The notes: generated from the letters alone by a model not told the origin. A stretch of DNA of 64,000 bases from Clostridiales bacterium (GCA_012729115.1 JAAYDR010000059.1:1-64000); one strand, 5' to 3'; counted from the stretch's first letter, positions 51,207 to 60,612 are shown. Made by a program: numbers and translations.

Positions 51207-52103
51207 TTACTCCGGCTTGTACTTTTTCTCCAGGACGCCCATGAAGTAGCCCAGGGCGATGCCCGCGATACACGCAGCCAGGGAGATCCACAGAAAAGGA
51301 GCGGGATAGGCGGCGATGGCACCGGTTTCCAAAACCTTGCCGGGCCAGGGGATGATCATGATGGTGGAGGCCACCACCAGGCCGATGATAAAATGGTAGA
51401 TGCCGCCGTAGGCTTTGGCAAAGAGGCGGTCAAAGGCCTTGGAGAGCAGAAGGAAGCACAGCAGCGCGCCCAGGACCACAGGAATGAGGACACCAAAGTC
51501 CAAAGCGCCGATGCGCTCCATCATGACGCCGTAAATGCCCATGTACAGGAGGAAGTTGGAGGGGCTCAGTCCTGGCACGATGGCCCCCAGACCCATAAGG
51601 GCCCCGGCCATGAGCCAGACCCACAGGCTGCCGGTGGGAATGGAAACACCGGAAAGCCAGCCCTTGATGAAATAGAGGAACAGGGAGACAAGGATGACGG
51701 TGAGAAGCAAAATGGCATAATGATGGGATTGGCGGCCTTCCCTGCCCGCCTGCTGATACAGCATGGGAAGGGTGCCCAGCACGCAGCCGATGAAGAACCA
51801 TAGCAGGGGAACCTCAAAGCGTTCAAAGGCTTCACCCAGAACCTTGGAGCAGATCACCATGCTGATGAGAACACCTATGCCGATGGGCAGGAAGAAGAAC
51901 AGATTGGGCAGGAAGTTTTTGCGGATGTTGGCGAAAAAGCGGATCAGGGGCTCGTAGACGCCAAAGATGGCGGCAAATACGCCGCCGCTTACACCGGGAA
52001 TGATGAAGCCGGTGCCGATCACCACACCCTTGATCAGCCGAAAGAGCCAGGAGAACAGGGTATCGGAGCGGTGGTTGGGTTCGCCGGTCTGATGGGTTTG
52101 CAT
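51207..52103 (-). CDS. DUF368 membrane protein, PopT-like undecaprenyl-phosphate translocase
   Basis: 298 residues with eight or so membrane helices. KGVVIGTGFIIPGVSGGVFAAIFGVYEPLI and GAIVPGLSPSNFLLYMGIYGVMM are the inverted-repeat motifs (PGVSGG, PGLSPS) of DUF368. In recent work the DUF368 protein PopT was shown to return undecaprenyl phosphate to the cytoplasmic face. This would support peptidoglycan and the glycan operon in this window. It lies downstream of rny after a terminator. Confidence 0.9.
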   Translation of the reverse strand: MQTHQTGEPNHRSDTLFSWLFRLIKGVVIGTGFIIPGVSGGVFAAIFGVYEPLIRFFANIRKNFLPNLFFFLPIGIGVLISMVICSKVLGEAFERFEVPLLWFFIGCVLGTLPMLYQQAGREGRQSHHYAILLLTVILVSLFLYFIKGWLSGVSIPTGSLWVWLMAGALMGLGAIVPGLSPSNFLLYMGIYGVMMERIGALDFGVLIPVVLGALLCFLLLSKAFDRLFAKAYGGIYHFIIGLVVASTIMIIPWPGKVLETGAIAAYPAPFLWISLAACIAGIALGYFMGVLEKKYKPE

Positions 52104-52153
52104 AGGTGCTGCCTCCCTGATGATAACAAGCCGCCGGGGCGGCCTAAATAATC

Positions 52154-52193
52154 CATGACCCTATCCATGGGGCACGCCCCGGATAGGGTCATG
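52154..52193 (-). terminator. Terminator hairpin after rny
   Basis: A 13-bp perfect stem (CATGACCCTATCC and its complement) with a loop that can itself pair (GGGGC/GCCCC). On the minus strand it is followed by GATTATTTAGG, only moderately T-rich. It lies 14 bases after the rny stop codon. Confidence 0.7.
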
Positions 52194-52206
52194 GGATGGG
52201 GCGAAG

Positions 52207-53748
52207 TTATTTGGCGAATTCGGTGCTGCGGGTTTCCCGGATCACATTGACACGGATTTGACCGGGATACTCCAGTTCCTTTTCGATGCGCTTGGCAATT
52301 TCCTTGGCCAGCACCCGGGTACCGTCGTCGGTGACATCCTCGGGCTTGACCATGATGCGGACCTCGCGGCCGCTCTGGATGGCAAAGCTCTTGTCTACCC
52401 CGATAAAGGAGTTGGCGATTTCCTCCAGCTTCTCCAGGCGCTTGATGTAGTTCTCCAGGGACTCGCGGCGCGCGCCGGGGCGGGCGGCGGAGATCGCATC
52501 GGCTGCCTGCACCAGCACAGCCTCGATGGTCTGGGGCTCCACATCGTTGTGATGGGCCAGAATGGCGTGGATGACGTCCGGGCTTTCCCGGTATTTGCGG
52601 GCCAGCTCTCCGCCCAAAGTTACGTGGGTGCCCTCGGCCTCGTGGTCAACGCCCTTGCCGATGTCGTGAAGCAGCCCGGCCCGCTTTGCCAGAGCTACGT
52701 CGGCCCCCAGCTCGGCGGCCATGAGGCCGGCCAGATGGCTGACTTCGATGGAGTGCTTGAGCACGTTCTGGCCGTAGCTGGTGCGGTAGCGCAGGCGGCC
52801 CAGAATCTTGATCAGTTCGTGGTGGATACCGTGCTGATGGGTTTCAAAGACCGCCTGTTCACCGGCTTCACGGATCTGGGTGTCCACTTCCTTGCGGGCT
52901 TTCTCCACCATTTCCTCGATGCGGGCAGGGTGAATGCGGCCGTCCATAATGAGCTTTTCCACAGCCAGCCGGGCGATTTCCCGACGGACCGGGTCAAAAG
53001 CGCTGACGATGACAGCCTCGGGGGTGTCGTCAATGATGAGGTCCACGCCGGTGGCGGTTTCCAGGGCGCGGATGTTGCGGCCCTCCCGGCCAATGATGCG
53101 GCCCTTCATGTCGTCGTTAGGCAGGCTGATGACAGAGACGGTGCTTTCGGCCACGTGGTCGGCAGCGCATTTCTGGATGGCCAGGGCGATGATGTTGCGG
53201 GCCTTTTTCTCGCCTTCTTCTTTGGCCTTGGTTTCGATGTCCCGCACCATGGCTGCGGCATCATGGAAGGCGTCCTTTTGGATGCGGCCGACCAACACCT
53301 GGCGGGCTTCATCCTGGGTCATAGCGGCAATGCGCTCAAGCTCCTGCAGCTGCTTCTGCTGGCCTTGAACCAGCTCCGCCTGCCAATGCTGAAGTTCGGC
53401 GGCCTTTTGATTGAGGGACTCCTCTCTGGCCTCTATGTTATCCTGTTTCTTGTCCAGGGTTTCCTCCCGCTGAATGATGCGGCGCTCGCTGCGCTGCACC
53501 TCGGCCCGGCGGTCCCGGCATTCGCGGTCCAGCTCGGTTTTAAGCCGCAGGACCTCCTCTTTGGCCTCCAGAATGGTTTCCTTTTTCTTTTCATCCGCCT
53601 TGCGCATGGCGTCTTCCAGCAAATTTTTAGCGTATTCCTCAGTCCGGCCGATCTTCTTTTCTCCGGATTGCTTACGGTAAAGATACCCCCCGACTACGCC
53701 CAGGGCTGCGGTGACGAGGGCAATAAGTATCGCAACGATTGGATGCAT
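52207..53748 (-). CDS. rny: Ribonuclease Y
   Basis: 513 residues, the standard size. N-terminal membrane anchor ([18 protein letters not shown]), a long charged coiled coil at about 30-200, a KH domain ([20 protein letters not shown]), and an HD domain with the metal motif [10 protein letters not shown]. It is the main endoribonuclease starting mRNA decay in many Bacillota. It is preceded by a possible structured RNA with its own terminator; AAAGGAGAGG precedes the ATG. Confidence 0.97.
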   Translation of the reverse strand: MHPIVAILIALVTAALGVVGGYLYRKQSGEKKIGRTEEYAKNLLEDAMRKADEKKKETILEAKEEVLRLKTELDRECRDRRAEVQRSERRIIQREETLDKKQDNIEAREESLNQKAAELQHWQAELVQGQQKQLQELERIAAMTQDEARQVLVGRIQKDAFHDAAAMVRDIETKAKEEGEKKARNIIALAIQKCAADHVAESTVSVISLPNDDMKGRIIGREGRNIRALETATGVDLIIDDTPEAVIVSAFDPVRREIARLAVEKLIMDGRIHPARIEEMVEKARKEVDTQIREAGEQAVFETHQHGIHHELIKILGRLRYRTSYGQNVLKHSIEVSHLAGLMAAELGADVALAKRAGLLHDIGKGVDHEAEGTHVTLGGELARKYRESPDVIHAILAHHNDVEPQTIEAVLVQAADAISAARPGARRESLENYIKRLEKLEEIANSFIGVDKSFAIQSGREVRIMVKPEDVTDDGTRVLAKEIAKRIEKELEYPGQIRVNVIRETRSTEFAK

Positions 53749-53818
53749 AGGTCCTCTCCTTTCTCAGTTTTCAAATTTTCTTGTTATTTCTAGGGGGAAG
53801 GGCACTTTCTGACAACAG

Positions 53819-54135
53819 AAAAAGCCGACGGGAATTTCCCGCGCGGCTGCTGTTCCCTTTGCTACGGCTTTGCACATATGAAAAAAGTACTTTGCCGTTG
53901 CATCCGCACCATCAGGCGTTTTGTTTTCTACAAGAAAACATGGTCCGCCTCACCATGCAGATCCATATACCCAGCCAAACGCCAGAGGCGTTGCACTTTC
54001 GCAAAACCCGCCAACCCGGTTTCCTATGGAAGGTGAAACCTTCACAACGGTGGAGGGAAAGCCGATCCGTGGGAATATATCCGAAAAACAGCGAAGATTC
54101 TACCTTGGTTGCAAAGTGGAACCTTTTGAGCCGAC
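53819..54135 (-). ncRNA. Candidate structured non-coding RNA upstream of rny
   Basis: The 473 bases between rny and the glycosyltransferase contain no credible gene. On the minus strand a perfect consensus promoter predicts a start near 54135, and an intrinsic terminator (stem AGCCG..CGGG / CCCG.CGGCT, then TTTTT) ends near 53819. The predicted RNA of about 315 bases is full of local hairpins: GAAGGTTTCACCTTC, AACGCCTCTGGCGTT, CATGGT-GAGGCGG-ACCATG and GTTTTCTTGTAGAAAAC. The GAGGCG loop can pair with CGCCTC or CGCCTG elsewhere, which hints at pseudoknots. I do not recognise RNase P, tmRNA, 6S or SRP RNA. It could also act as a cis-leader of rny if the terminator is read through. Confidence 0.65.
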
Positions 54136-54141
54136 TCCCAT

Positions 54142-54170
54142 ATTATAGAGGCCGGTAGACAATCTGTCAA
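54142..54170 (-). promoter_or_regulatory. Perfect consensus promoter of the candidate RNA
   Basis: TTGACA (54170-54165), exactly 17 bases, TATAAT (54147-54142) on the minus strand. It is one of the two strongest promoters in the window, with no start codon behind it for almost 400 bases. Confidence 0.85.
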
Positions 54171-54221
54171 GTGCCGGGCCCGGGGAGGCATGGTGCGGCA
54201 GGGCCCATCCTTGGGCCCTTA

Positions 54222-55634
54222 TCAGGCTGTTTTTTCGCTGTGTTCGGCCACCAGTTCCAGCAATCCTTCTGTTTCTTTTGTGTCTTTTGCCATTGCCACT
54301 TTGGCCTGGGAGATGTCCTCCTGACCGATCAGCCCCGTATCTTCCAGACACTTGATGCTGTGCTCGGTCTTGTCCCAGTTGCTTTGCTGCCTGTGCTTGA
54401 TGAGGCCCAGCACCTGGGCGATGGTCACCAGGACGGTATTGAGCAGCACGCTGACGATCATGGGAATCAAGGTGCGCAGGGTAAAGCGGTTGCCGTTGTC
54501 CAGGCGGTCGCCCACATAGAACAGAAAAATGAAGGAATACAGGAACAGGAGGATGTTGGGCAGGTTGACGGCAACCCAGTTGTCCAGCGGGACGACGCCG
54601 CCGGAGGAAGGCATGACACCTGTCCATTCCAGGATCATGAGAATGGAGCTCAAGAGAAACTGAATCATCAAGAAGATATAGGGCACCAGGGAATACATGT
54701 ACAGCAGCGTAGAGAGAAACTCCTTGGCCGACACCTGTTTGTGTTTCAGGGCGCGAAAAAGACGGCCTGTGTTTTTAAAGGCCACAAACCAGTGGCCCTG
54801 GGCCCAGCGGGTCCGCTGGCGCAGGCTGGCAAACACCTTGACGGGCTTCTCGTCGTAGATGCGCACATTATGGTTCCAAAGAATGCGCTGGCCGTCGCAG
54901 GTGGCCTCAATCTGCAGCTCAAAATCCTCGGTGAGGGACATGGAGTTCCAGCCGCCCCGCTGATGGAGGTACCGGGTATCCACGGCAAAGCCCGTGCCCC
55001 CCACCACGCTGTTGAGGCCCAGGTTGCTTTTGGCGTACTGAAAAAAACGGTTGGTGATGGTATAGGTCATGTAATAAAAAAGCGCGATCAGCCCCTGCTT
55101 GTTCTTGCTGCCCAAATAGCACTGAATGATGTCCACCTTGCCCTCGTTGCTGAGGAACTGGCTGTTGACTTCCTGGAACATGTTGGGGTCAATCAGGTTG
55201 TCCGCATCAAAGAACATCACCAGGTCGTACTGCTCCTGATACCCCTCCAGCACCTGCAATGCCTTTTGAAGCACAATGGGCTTGCCGGTGGGGGAGTCCG
55301 GGTGTTCCTTTTGGGTTTCAATTACCTTCGCGCCCAATTCCCGGGCTACTGTGGCGGTCTGGTCCGTGCAGTTGTCGGCCAGGATGTAGAAATCATAGAG
55401 TTCCGGAGGATATTCCATGTGCTTGAGGTTATTGATGATATCCCCAATCACAGCTTCTTCATTATGGGCGGGAACCAATACCAAAAAGCGAAGCTTGGGA
55501 TCAAAGTCCTGATAATCCTTCGTATCGCGCTTAAATCCAAAAAAGCTGATCACGAGCTGATAAATAAGCATGAAGACGATCCATGCACTCATCACGCTCA
55601 TGAGAGAACGGATCACCACCGTAACGGTTTCCAC
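54222..55634 (-). CDS. Processive GT2 membrane glycosyltransferase
   Basis: 470 residues. One N-terminal helix, a GT2 domain with FLVLVPAHNEEAVIGDI, FFDADNLIDP (DxD), SLTEDFELQI (TED) and QRTRWAQGHWF (QxxRW), then three to four C-terminal helices and a soluble tail. The D, DxD, TED and QxxRW set is that of cellulose/hyaluronan/poly-GlcNAc-type synthases. No polymer-specific partner gene is adjacent, so the product is unknown. GTG start with GGAGG 11 bases upstream. It has its own strong promoter. Confidence 0.9.
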   Translation of the reverse strand: METVTVVIRSLMSVMSAWIVFMLIYQLVISFFGFKRDTKDYQDFDPKLRFLVLVPAHNEEAVIGDIINNLKHMEYPPELYDFYILADNCTDQTATVARELGAKVIETQKEHPDSPTGKPIVLQKALQVLEGYQEQYDLVMFFDADNLIDPNMFQEVNSQFLSNEGKVDIIQCYLGSKNKQGLIALFYYMTYTITNRFFQYAKSNLGLNSVVGGTGFAVDTRYLHQRGGWNSMSLTEDFELQIEATCDGQRILWNHNVRIYDEKPVKVFASLRQRTRWAQGHWFVAFKNTGRLFRALKHKQVSAKEFLSTLLYMYSLVPYIFLMIQFLLSSILMILEWTGVMPSSGGVVPLDNWVAVNLPNILLFLYSFIFLFYVGDRLDNGNRFTLRTLIPMIVSVLLNTVLVTIAQVLGLIKHRQQSNWDKTEHSIKCLEDTGLIGQEDISQAKVAMAKDTKETEGLLELVAEHSEKTA

Positions 55635-55683
55635 GTCCCCTGAAGCCTCCCATCGACATGGCCCTTACGTAGGGCAACAGTTA

Positions 55684-55712
55684 TTTATACAATATTCTGA
55701 TAGGCCTGTCAA
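55684..55712 (-). promoter_or_regulatory. Promoter of the GT2 synthase
   Basis: TTGACA (55712-55707), 17-base spacer, TATAAA (55689-55684) on the minus strand. The -35 box overlaps the stop codon of the gene before it. A small GCCCT/AGGGC hairpin sits in the leader just upstream of the GTG. Confidence 0.75.
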
Positions 55713-57394
55713 TGTCTGTCATAAAAGGAGCACTCCCCGATGAACTCGCGCAGGATGGAGGAGGGCGGGATCTCCTGGAGCACATCCTCCCCCACAGGCA
55801 GGAGATAGTGAAGGATTTTAATCAGCCTGCGGGCGGTAAGATATTCCGGCGCGGTTTTGGGGATCGACAGCAGAAGGTCGTAGGCCTTGGCTTTCAGAAT
55901 GGGCAATTCATAGTGCAGGGAGGTGTTGAACATCACATCCGCTTTCTCCTGGTTGGGGAAGATCCACTTCTCCTCCCCGGCACGGACGCTGGGCCACATC
56001 GCGATGGTCTCCTCGGGGGAGGTGGCCCGGACGCGGATGTCCCGCACGATGCGCCGCAGAAGGCGCACATCCGTTGTGCGGATGCGGTTGTGATTGTCCA
56101 GATTGATACAGGGCAGGGCGCTCACATAAACGCCGTAGGTGAGCTGCTCGGGGAGTTGGCTGGTGATGCGGTCGTTCATGCCGTGAATGCCCTCCACCAG
56201 CAGGGGCTGACCGCCGGTGAGCTGCAGGGGGTAGCTTTCCTTGGCACGGGCGGCGGTTTTGAAGTCAAAGAGGGGCATCTCCACTTTCTGGCCTGCCAGG
56301 AGCCACTCCAGGCAATTGCACAGATGGGGGATATCCAGGGCGTCCACGCTTTCCAGATCCGGCAAGCCATCCCTCTCCAGGGGAATGTCCGCCCGGTCCC
56401 GGTAGAAATCGTCCAGAGAGATCAGTTGGGGAGACTGGCCCAACACGCGCAGATGCACCGCCAGACGGTTGGCAAAGGTGGTCTTGCCGCTGGCGGAGGG
56501 TCCGAAGATCATGACGATGCGCGCCTGACGGGCCATGATATCATCGGCGATGGCGGCGATGGACTTGTCGTGGAGGGCCTCATTCACCCGGATGAACTCC
56601 CTCAGGCGGCCTGTGGAGATCAGTTCGTTCACGTCCGCCACATTGTCCGCCCCCAGGATGTTGCACCAGCGCTGGGACTGGGTAAAAACCCGCAGGTGCT
56701 TGGGCCTGGGCAGGTAGGGGGCAGGCCGGGTTGGGTCCTCCGGGGAGGGGAATTGCACCACCATGCCCGGGAAATGGGGCTTCAGGGCAAAGGTCCTGAT
56801 ATAGCCTGTGGAGGGGAGCATGGCCCCATAGAAATACTCGCACAACTCGCCGATGCGGTACATGGTGATGGTCTCCTGGGGCCGGTAGGCCAAAATACGG
56901 GCCTTGTCCGGCCAGCCCACGCTTTCAAAGTAGCGGATGGCCTTTTCCCTGGACCAGGTTTCCTTCTCAAAGGGCAGGTCCTGGGCAACCAGGTTCCGCA
57001 TGTCCTCCTCCAGAGCGCGGACCATTTCATGGGTCATCTCCGCCTCCAGGAGGCGCAGATAAACCCCGTAGCCCACGGAGTTGAGGATGCGTACATTTTT
57101 GTCCGGGTAAAGGCGGCGCATGGAGAGCAGCAGCAAAAAGCGCAGGGAACGCTCGTAGATGCGGCGGCCCTCCTCGTCCAGATAGGTGAGGGATGTAAGG
57201 CAGCAGTCACGGTCGATGGGCTGGCCCAGCTCCACGCACAGGCCGCCGCACAGGCAGCAGAGCACCTGGGGGGCCCGCTTGGGAAGAAGCCGCTTCAGGA
57301 TCTCCAGCAGCGGCATACCCTTGGGAAAGAAATCCTCCTGGCCGTCAAGGCTGACCCGCACCAGGGACTCCGCAGGTTTTGCTTGATCCATCAT
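55709..57394 (-). CDS. TGS/ThrRS-like domain fused to uridine-kinase-like nucleoside kinase
   Basis: 561 residues. The first 65 residues look like a TGS domain (VRVSLDGQEDFFPKGMPLLEIL), the next 200 resemble the editing/SAD part of threonyl-tRNA synthetase, and the C-terminal part is a uridine kinase/phosphoribulokinase-type P-loop domain: Walker A IFGPSASGKTTFANRL, SLDDFYRDR, LLVEGIHGMND. Such fusions are common in Bacillota but their substrate is not firmly established; a nucleoside is usual. It is 14 bases after the exonuclease gene on the same strand. Confidence 0.88.
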   Translation of the reverse strand: MMDQAKPAESLVRVSLDGQEDFFPKGMPLLEILKRLLPKRAPQVLCCLCGGLCVELGQPIDRDCCLTSLTYLDEEGRRIYERSLRFLLLLSMRRLYPDKNVRILNSVGYGVYLRLLEAEMTHEMVRALEEDMRNLVAQDLPFEKETWSREKAIRYFESVGWPDKARILAYRPQETITMYRIGELCEYFYGAMLPSTGYIRTFALKPHFPGMVVQFPSPEDPTRPAPYLPRPKHLRVFTQSQRWCNILGADNVADVNELISTGRLREFIRVNEALHDKSIAAIADDIMARQARIVMIFGPSASGKTTFANRLAVHLRVLGQSPQLISLDDFYRDRADIPLERDGLPDLESVDALDIPHLCNCLEWLLAGQKVEMPLFDFKTAARAKESYPLQLTGGQPLLVEGIHGMNDRITSQLPEQLTYGVYVSALPCINLDNHNRIRTTDVRLLRRIVRDIRVRATSPEETIAMWPSVRAGEEKWIFPNQEKADVMFNTSLHYELPILKAKAYDLLLSIPKTAPEYLTARRLIKILHYLLPVGEDVLQEIPPSSILREFIGECSFYDRH

Positions 57395-57408
57395 AGGTTC
57401 CGCCTTTC

Positions 57409-58404
57409 TCAGGCATCCTCAAAGGGCATGTTGCTGCCAAAGGATGCTCCGATGTCCTCCACGTCAACGTGGTCAAAGTCACCGCGCTTGCGTCTGTATT
57501 GATACTGCAGCTCTTTGGTGTGGACGTAGGCCTTGCTTTGGTGGGTGGCGGGCAGCACGCTCATGTGCAAACCTTTTTGGCCGTCGGGAAGAAGGGCAAA
57601 GATGATCTTGACCAGCATCAGCCCGTGCTGAGGGCATTTGCTTAAGGCAGTATACTTCCCCACAGCCTGGGGAATGACTTCCGTTTGCAAAAGGGTGGGC
57701 TTTTTGCAGGTGGGGCATTCCGGGGTCTGGATGGCCGGGCTTGCCAGGGCTGCCGCAACGGAGGGAACCGTCTGGTTGATGCGCACCCTGCTGCGCTTGG
57801 GGTTGTGGCAGAACTTGCGGGGCTGTTCCTCAAAGGCCAGCACGGCAGAGGGATCGGGCAGCTTTTTCAGCACGAGGGCGGTATAGTAGGCGTCGTGCAT
57901 GGCGTTGTGAAAGCTGCGGTCCTCGTCCTCCTGGATTTCCAGCTGTTCCATGGCGCTTTTCAGGCCCTTCTGCTGGTTGGCCTTCAGCCCCTGCACCTGG
58001 GCATAGAGCCGCTGAATGTCGTACATCTTGGGCAGGGGGCGCTGAAATTGAAAGAAATCGACGTTCTGCTGAAGCACGCTCACATCGTCGCAGCCCCAGG
58101 TGAGAAAGACGTAATCCTCTCCGCACCAGTCCGTGAAACGGTCCATGGCCTCCAGAAACTCCGGGGCATCGCAGAGCTCCTCCTGTCCCAGGCGGGTCAT
58201 GCGCCGTACCCGGGGATGGATGGTAAGGTAATGGGTGGGGCGCACGGGGATGCTGATGGCGTCCAGGATGTCAAAGCGGTCGTTCAGCTTCACGGCCCCG
58301 ATCTGAATGACCTCAAAGAGAAGGCTGTCTCCGATCCTGCGGTACACTGCGCTGTGATAGCTGGTGGGCTGGTTCCACTCCAAATCCAATACAATAAACT
58401 GCAT
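57409..58404 (-). CDS. DEDDh 3'-5' exonuclease with C-terminal zinc ribbon
   Basis: 331 residues. Exonuclease motifs: FIVLDLEWNQ (Exo I with the D-x-E), TWGCDDVSVLQQN (Exo II region), and SFHNAMHDAYYTALVL (Exo III with H-x4-D). The C-terminal third has CPTCKK and a later CPQHG, fitting a small zinc-binding module. Likely acts on RNA or DNA 3' ends like KapD. The ATG at 58404 is preferred over one 15 bases upstream because GGAG is well spaced from it. Confidence 0.88.
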   Translation of the reverse strand: MQFIVLDLEWNQPTSYHSAVYRRIGDSLLFEVIQIGAVKLNDRFDILDAISIPVRPTHYLTIHPRVRRMTRLGQEELCDAPEFLEAMDRFTDWCGEDYVFLTWGCDDVSVLQQNVDFFQFQRPLPKMYDIQRLYAQVQGLKANQQKGLKSAMEQLEIQEDEDRSFHNAMHDAYYTALVLKKLPDPSAVLAFEEQPRKFCHNPKRSRVRINQTVPSVAAALASPAIQTPECPTCKKPTLLQTEVIPQAVGKYTALSKCPQHGLMLVKIIFALLPDGQKGLHMSVLPATHQSKAYVHTKELQYQYRRKRGDFDHVDVEDIGASFGSNMPFEDA

Positions 58405-58471
58405 GCTGCTTAGCTCCAAACAAAAGCCGGGGAAGGGACTTCACCCAGCCGGGATTTTCATCGGTAGATTC

Positions 58472-59719
58472 CTAGTTTGCCCCCGCCGCGCTTCTTCCAG
58501 CCACATAGCCGGTGGAAAAGGCGATGTGCAGGTTGAAGCCCCCCGTGAGGGCATCCACATCCAGCAGCTCCCCGGCAATGTACAGGCCCGGTATGCGCTT
58601 GCTTTCCATGGTGGCGGGGTTCACCTCCCGTACATCCAGGCCGCCCCTGGTGATGATGGCCTCGCCCAGGGGACGGGTGCCTGTGACAGGCAGGGGAAGG
58701 GCTTTGGTGATGCGGACCAGGGCAAGACGTTCCTCCCGGGAGATCTCACAGGCGGGCTTGCGGCCGTCCAGCCCGCACAGGGCCGGAACGGTTTCCGCCA
58801 GACGGATGGGATACAGGCCGCACAGCAGGGTCTGGAGCTGCTTTTTCCCGGCAGCGCCGATGTCACGCAGCAGCCGGTCCTCCAGTTGGGCCTGGGTGAG
58901 GCCGGGCTTCAGGTCCAGGGTCAGTTCCAGATCCCTCAGGTCCTCCCCGGCCATGTAGCTGGAAGCGGAGAGCACCAGGGGCCCGGAGATGCCAAAGTGG
59001 GTAAACAGCATCTCCCCCAGATCCGTAAACAGGATCTTTTTGCCCCGGGTCAGGGTGAGCCGCACATTTTTCAGGGACAGCCCCTGCAGGGCGCTTACCC
59101 AGGGCTCCGCGCAGGCAAGGGGTACCAGGGCAGGCAGGGTGGGGAGCAGGCGGTGGCCCAGCCTGCTCAGAAGGGCATGCCCGTCTCCGGTGGAACCGGT
59201 GGAAGCATAGCTCTTGCCCCCGGTGCACAGGATCACTGCGTCGGCGGGGATGCGCTCCCCATTTTCGGTAAGCACGGCCTGAAGGGAGACGCTGCCTTCC
59301 TCGTCGGCCGTCAGGATGCTGCGAACCCTTTGGTTCAGCCGCACGTCAACCCCCAGATTCTCCATCTGCCGCTCAAAGGCCCTGGTCACATCGCTGGCCT
59401 TCTCGCTTTGGGGAAAAACCCGCTCTCCCCGCTCCACCATCACCGGGCAGCCCCAGGAGGTCAGCAGCGCCATCAGATCCGCCGGGGAGAGGGCACTGAG
59501 CGCGCTGAACAGGAACCGGGGATTATGGGGCACCTGCTTTTGGAAGTCCTCCGGGGGGACGGCGTTGGTTACGTTGCAGCGGCCCTTGCCTGTGATGTAG
59601 AGCTTTTTGCCCAGCTTTTCGTTCCGTTCCAGCAGGATAACCCGGGCTCCGGCCTGGGCTGCCGCCACGGCGGCCATCATTCCGGCGGCTCCGCCGCCAA
59701 TGACCACGACTTTATTCAT
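58472..59719 (-). CDS. HI0933/BaiN-like flavoprotein
   Basis: 415 residues. N-terminal FAD motif KVVVIGGGAAGMMAAVAAA, LGKKLYITGKGRCNVTN (a family hallmark), CTGGKSYASTGSTGDGH, and a C-terminal GLYIAGELLDVDALTGGFNL. BaiN in bile-acid-transforming Clostridium is a member, but most relatives have no proven substrate. Start at 59719 overlaps the end of the RpiR gene by 8 bases, so they are coupled. Confidence 0.9.
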   Translation of the reverse strand: MNKVVVIGGGAAGMMAAVAAAQAGARVILLERNEKLGKKLYITGKGRCNVTNAVPPEDFQKQVPHNPRFLFSALSALSPADLMALLTSWGCPVMVERGERVFPQSEKASDVTRAFERQMENLGVDVRLNQRVRSILTADEEGSVSLQAVLTENGERIPADAVILCTGGKSYASTGSTGDGHALLSRLGHRLLPTLPALVPLACAEPWVSALQGLSLKNVRLTLTRGKKILFTDLGEMLFTHFGISGPLVLSASSYMAGEDLRDLELTLDLKPGLTQAQLEDRLLRDIGAAGKKQLQTLLCGLYPIRLAETVPALCGLDGRKPACEISREERLALVRITKALPLPVTGTRPLGEAIITRGGLDVREVNPATMESKRIPGLYIAGELLDVDALTGGFNLHIAFSTGYVAGRSAAGAN

Positions 59720-60578
59720 TTTCCTTGTCGATATAGACGCGCTGGGCGTTCCATATCCCCTCCAGGCGGCTGAAATGACGGCTGAGTTCCTCCCGCCGGC
59801 GGAGGCCCAGGCTGACGATGAGGGCATTGATGAGGGACAGGGGCGCAGCCAGGGAATCCACAAAGGAGGCCATGTCGGTGCGGGCGCACAGGCTCACATG
59901 GGCCACCTTGCACAGGGGCGACATGAGGCCGTCGGTGATGCCCACCACCTGGGCGTCGTGCTCCCTGGCAAAGCGCATGCACTCCAGCGTCCGGGTGGAA
60001 TAGCGGGGAAAGCTGATCCCCACCAGCAGGTCCCCGGAGCTGATGCGGGCGATTTCCTCAAAGACATCCCCGATGGAGTTTTGCACCAGCACCACCTCAT
60101 CAAAGATCAGGTGGAGGTAGTGGTACAAAAACAGAGCCAAAGGGGCTGCCGAGCGCAGGCCCATGACATAGATGCGCTTGGCTGTCAGCATGCGGTTGGT
60201 CACGTCGTTAAAGTCCTCCTGGGAGAGGGCTTCGATGGTGTCGCGGATGTTCTGGGCGTCGTTTTTCAGCACGGTGCGCAGGATGTCATCCTCGTGGATT
60301 TCCGAAGCGATGGCAAAGCGCTGCTCCGCCGTAAGGCGCTGGCGGACCAGCTCCCGCAGGGCTGTTTGCAGCTGGGGGTATCCCTCATACCCCAGGGCGG
60401 CGGCAAAGCGCACCACCGTGGACTCGCTGACCCCGCACTGCTTGCCAAGGGTGACGGCGGTCATGAAGATGGCCTTGTCATAATGCCCGGCGATGTATTC
60501 CGCGATGCGGCGGTGACCCTTGGACAGGCTTTCGCCCCGCAGATTCAGCCGCTGGATGAGCTCTGATGATTCCTTCAC
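59712..60578 (-). CDS. RpiR/MurR-family transcriptional regulator
   Basis: 288 residues. N-terminal HTH_6 domain (KGHRRIAEYIAGHY, TLGKQCGVSESTVVRFAAALGYEGYPQLQ) and a C-terminal SIS phosphosugar domain (RIYVMGLRSAAPLALFL, GDLLVGISFPRYSTRTLE). These respond to sugar phosphates or N-acetylmuramate 6-phosphate. AAGGAGGAG precedes the ATG. It is followed by the flavoprotein gene. Targets not visible. Confidence 0.93.
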   Translation of the reverse strand: MKESSELIQRLNLRGESLSKGHRRIAEYIAGHYDKAIFMTAVTLGKQCGVSESTVVRFAAALGYEGYPQLQTALRELVRQRLTAEQRFAIASEIHEDDILRTVLKNDAQNIRDTIEALSQEDFNDVTNRMLTAKRIYVMGLRSAAPLALFLYHYLHLIFDEVVLVQNSIGDVFEEIARISSGDLLVGISFPRYSTRTLECMRFAREHDAQVVGITDGLMSPLCKVAHVSLCARTDMASFVDSLAAPLSLINALIVSLGLRRREELSRHFSRLEGIWNAQRVYIDKENE

Positions 60579-60612
60579 AATACTCCTCCTTGGGTGGTTG
60601 CGTTTCCTGCAG

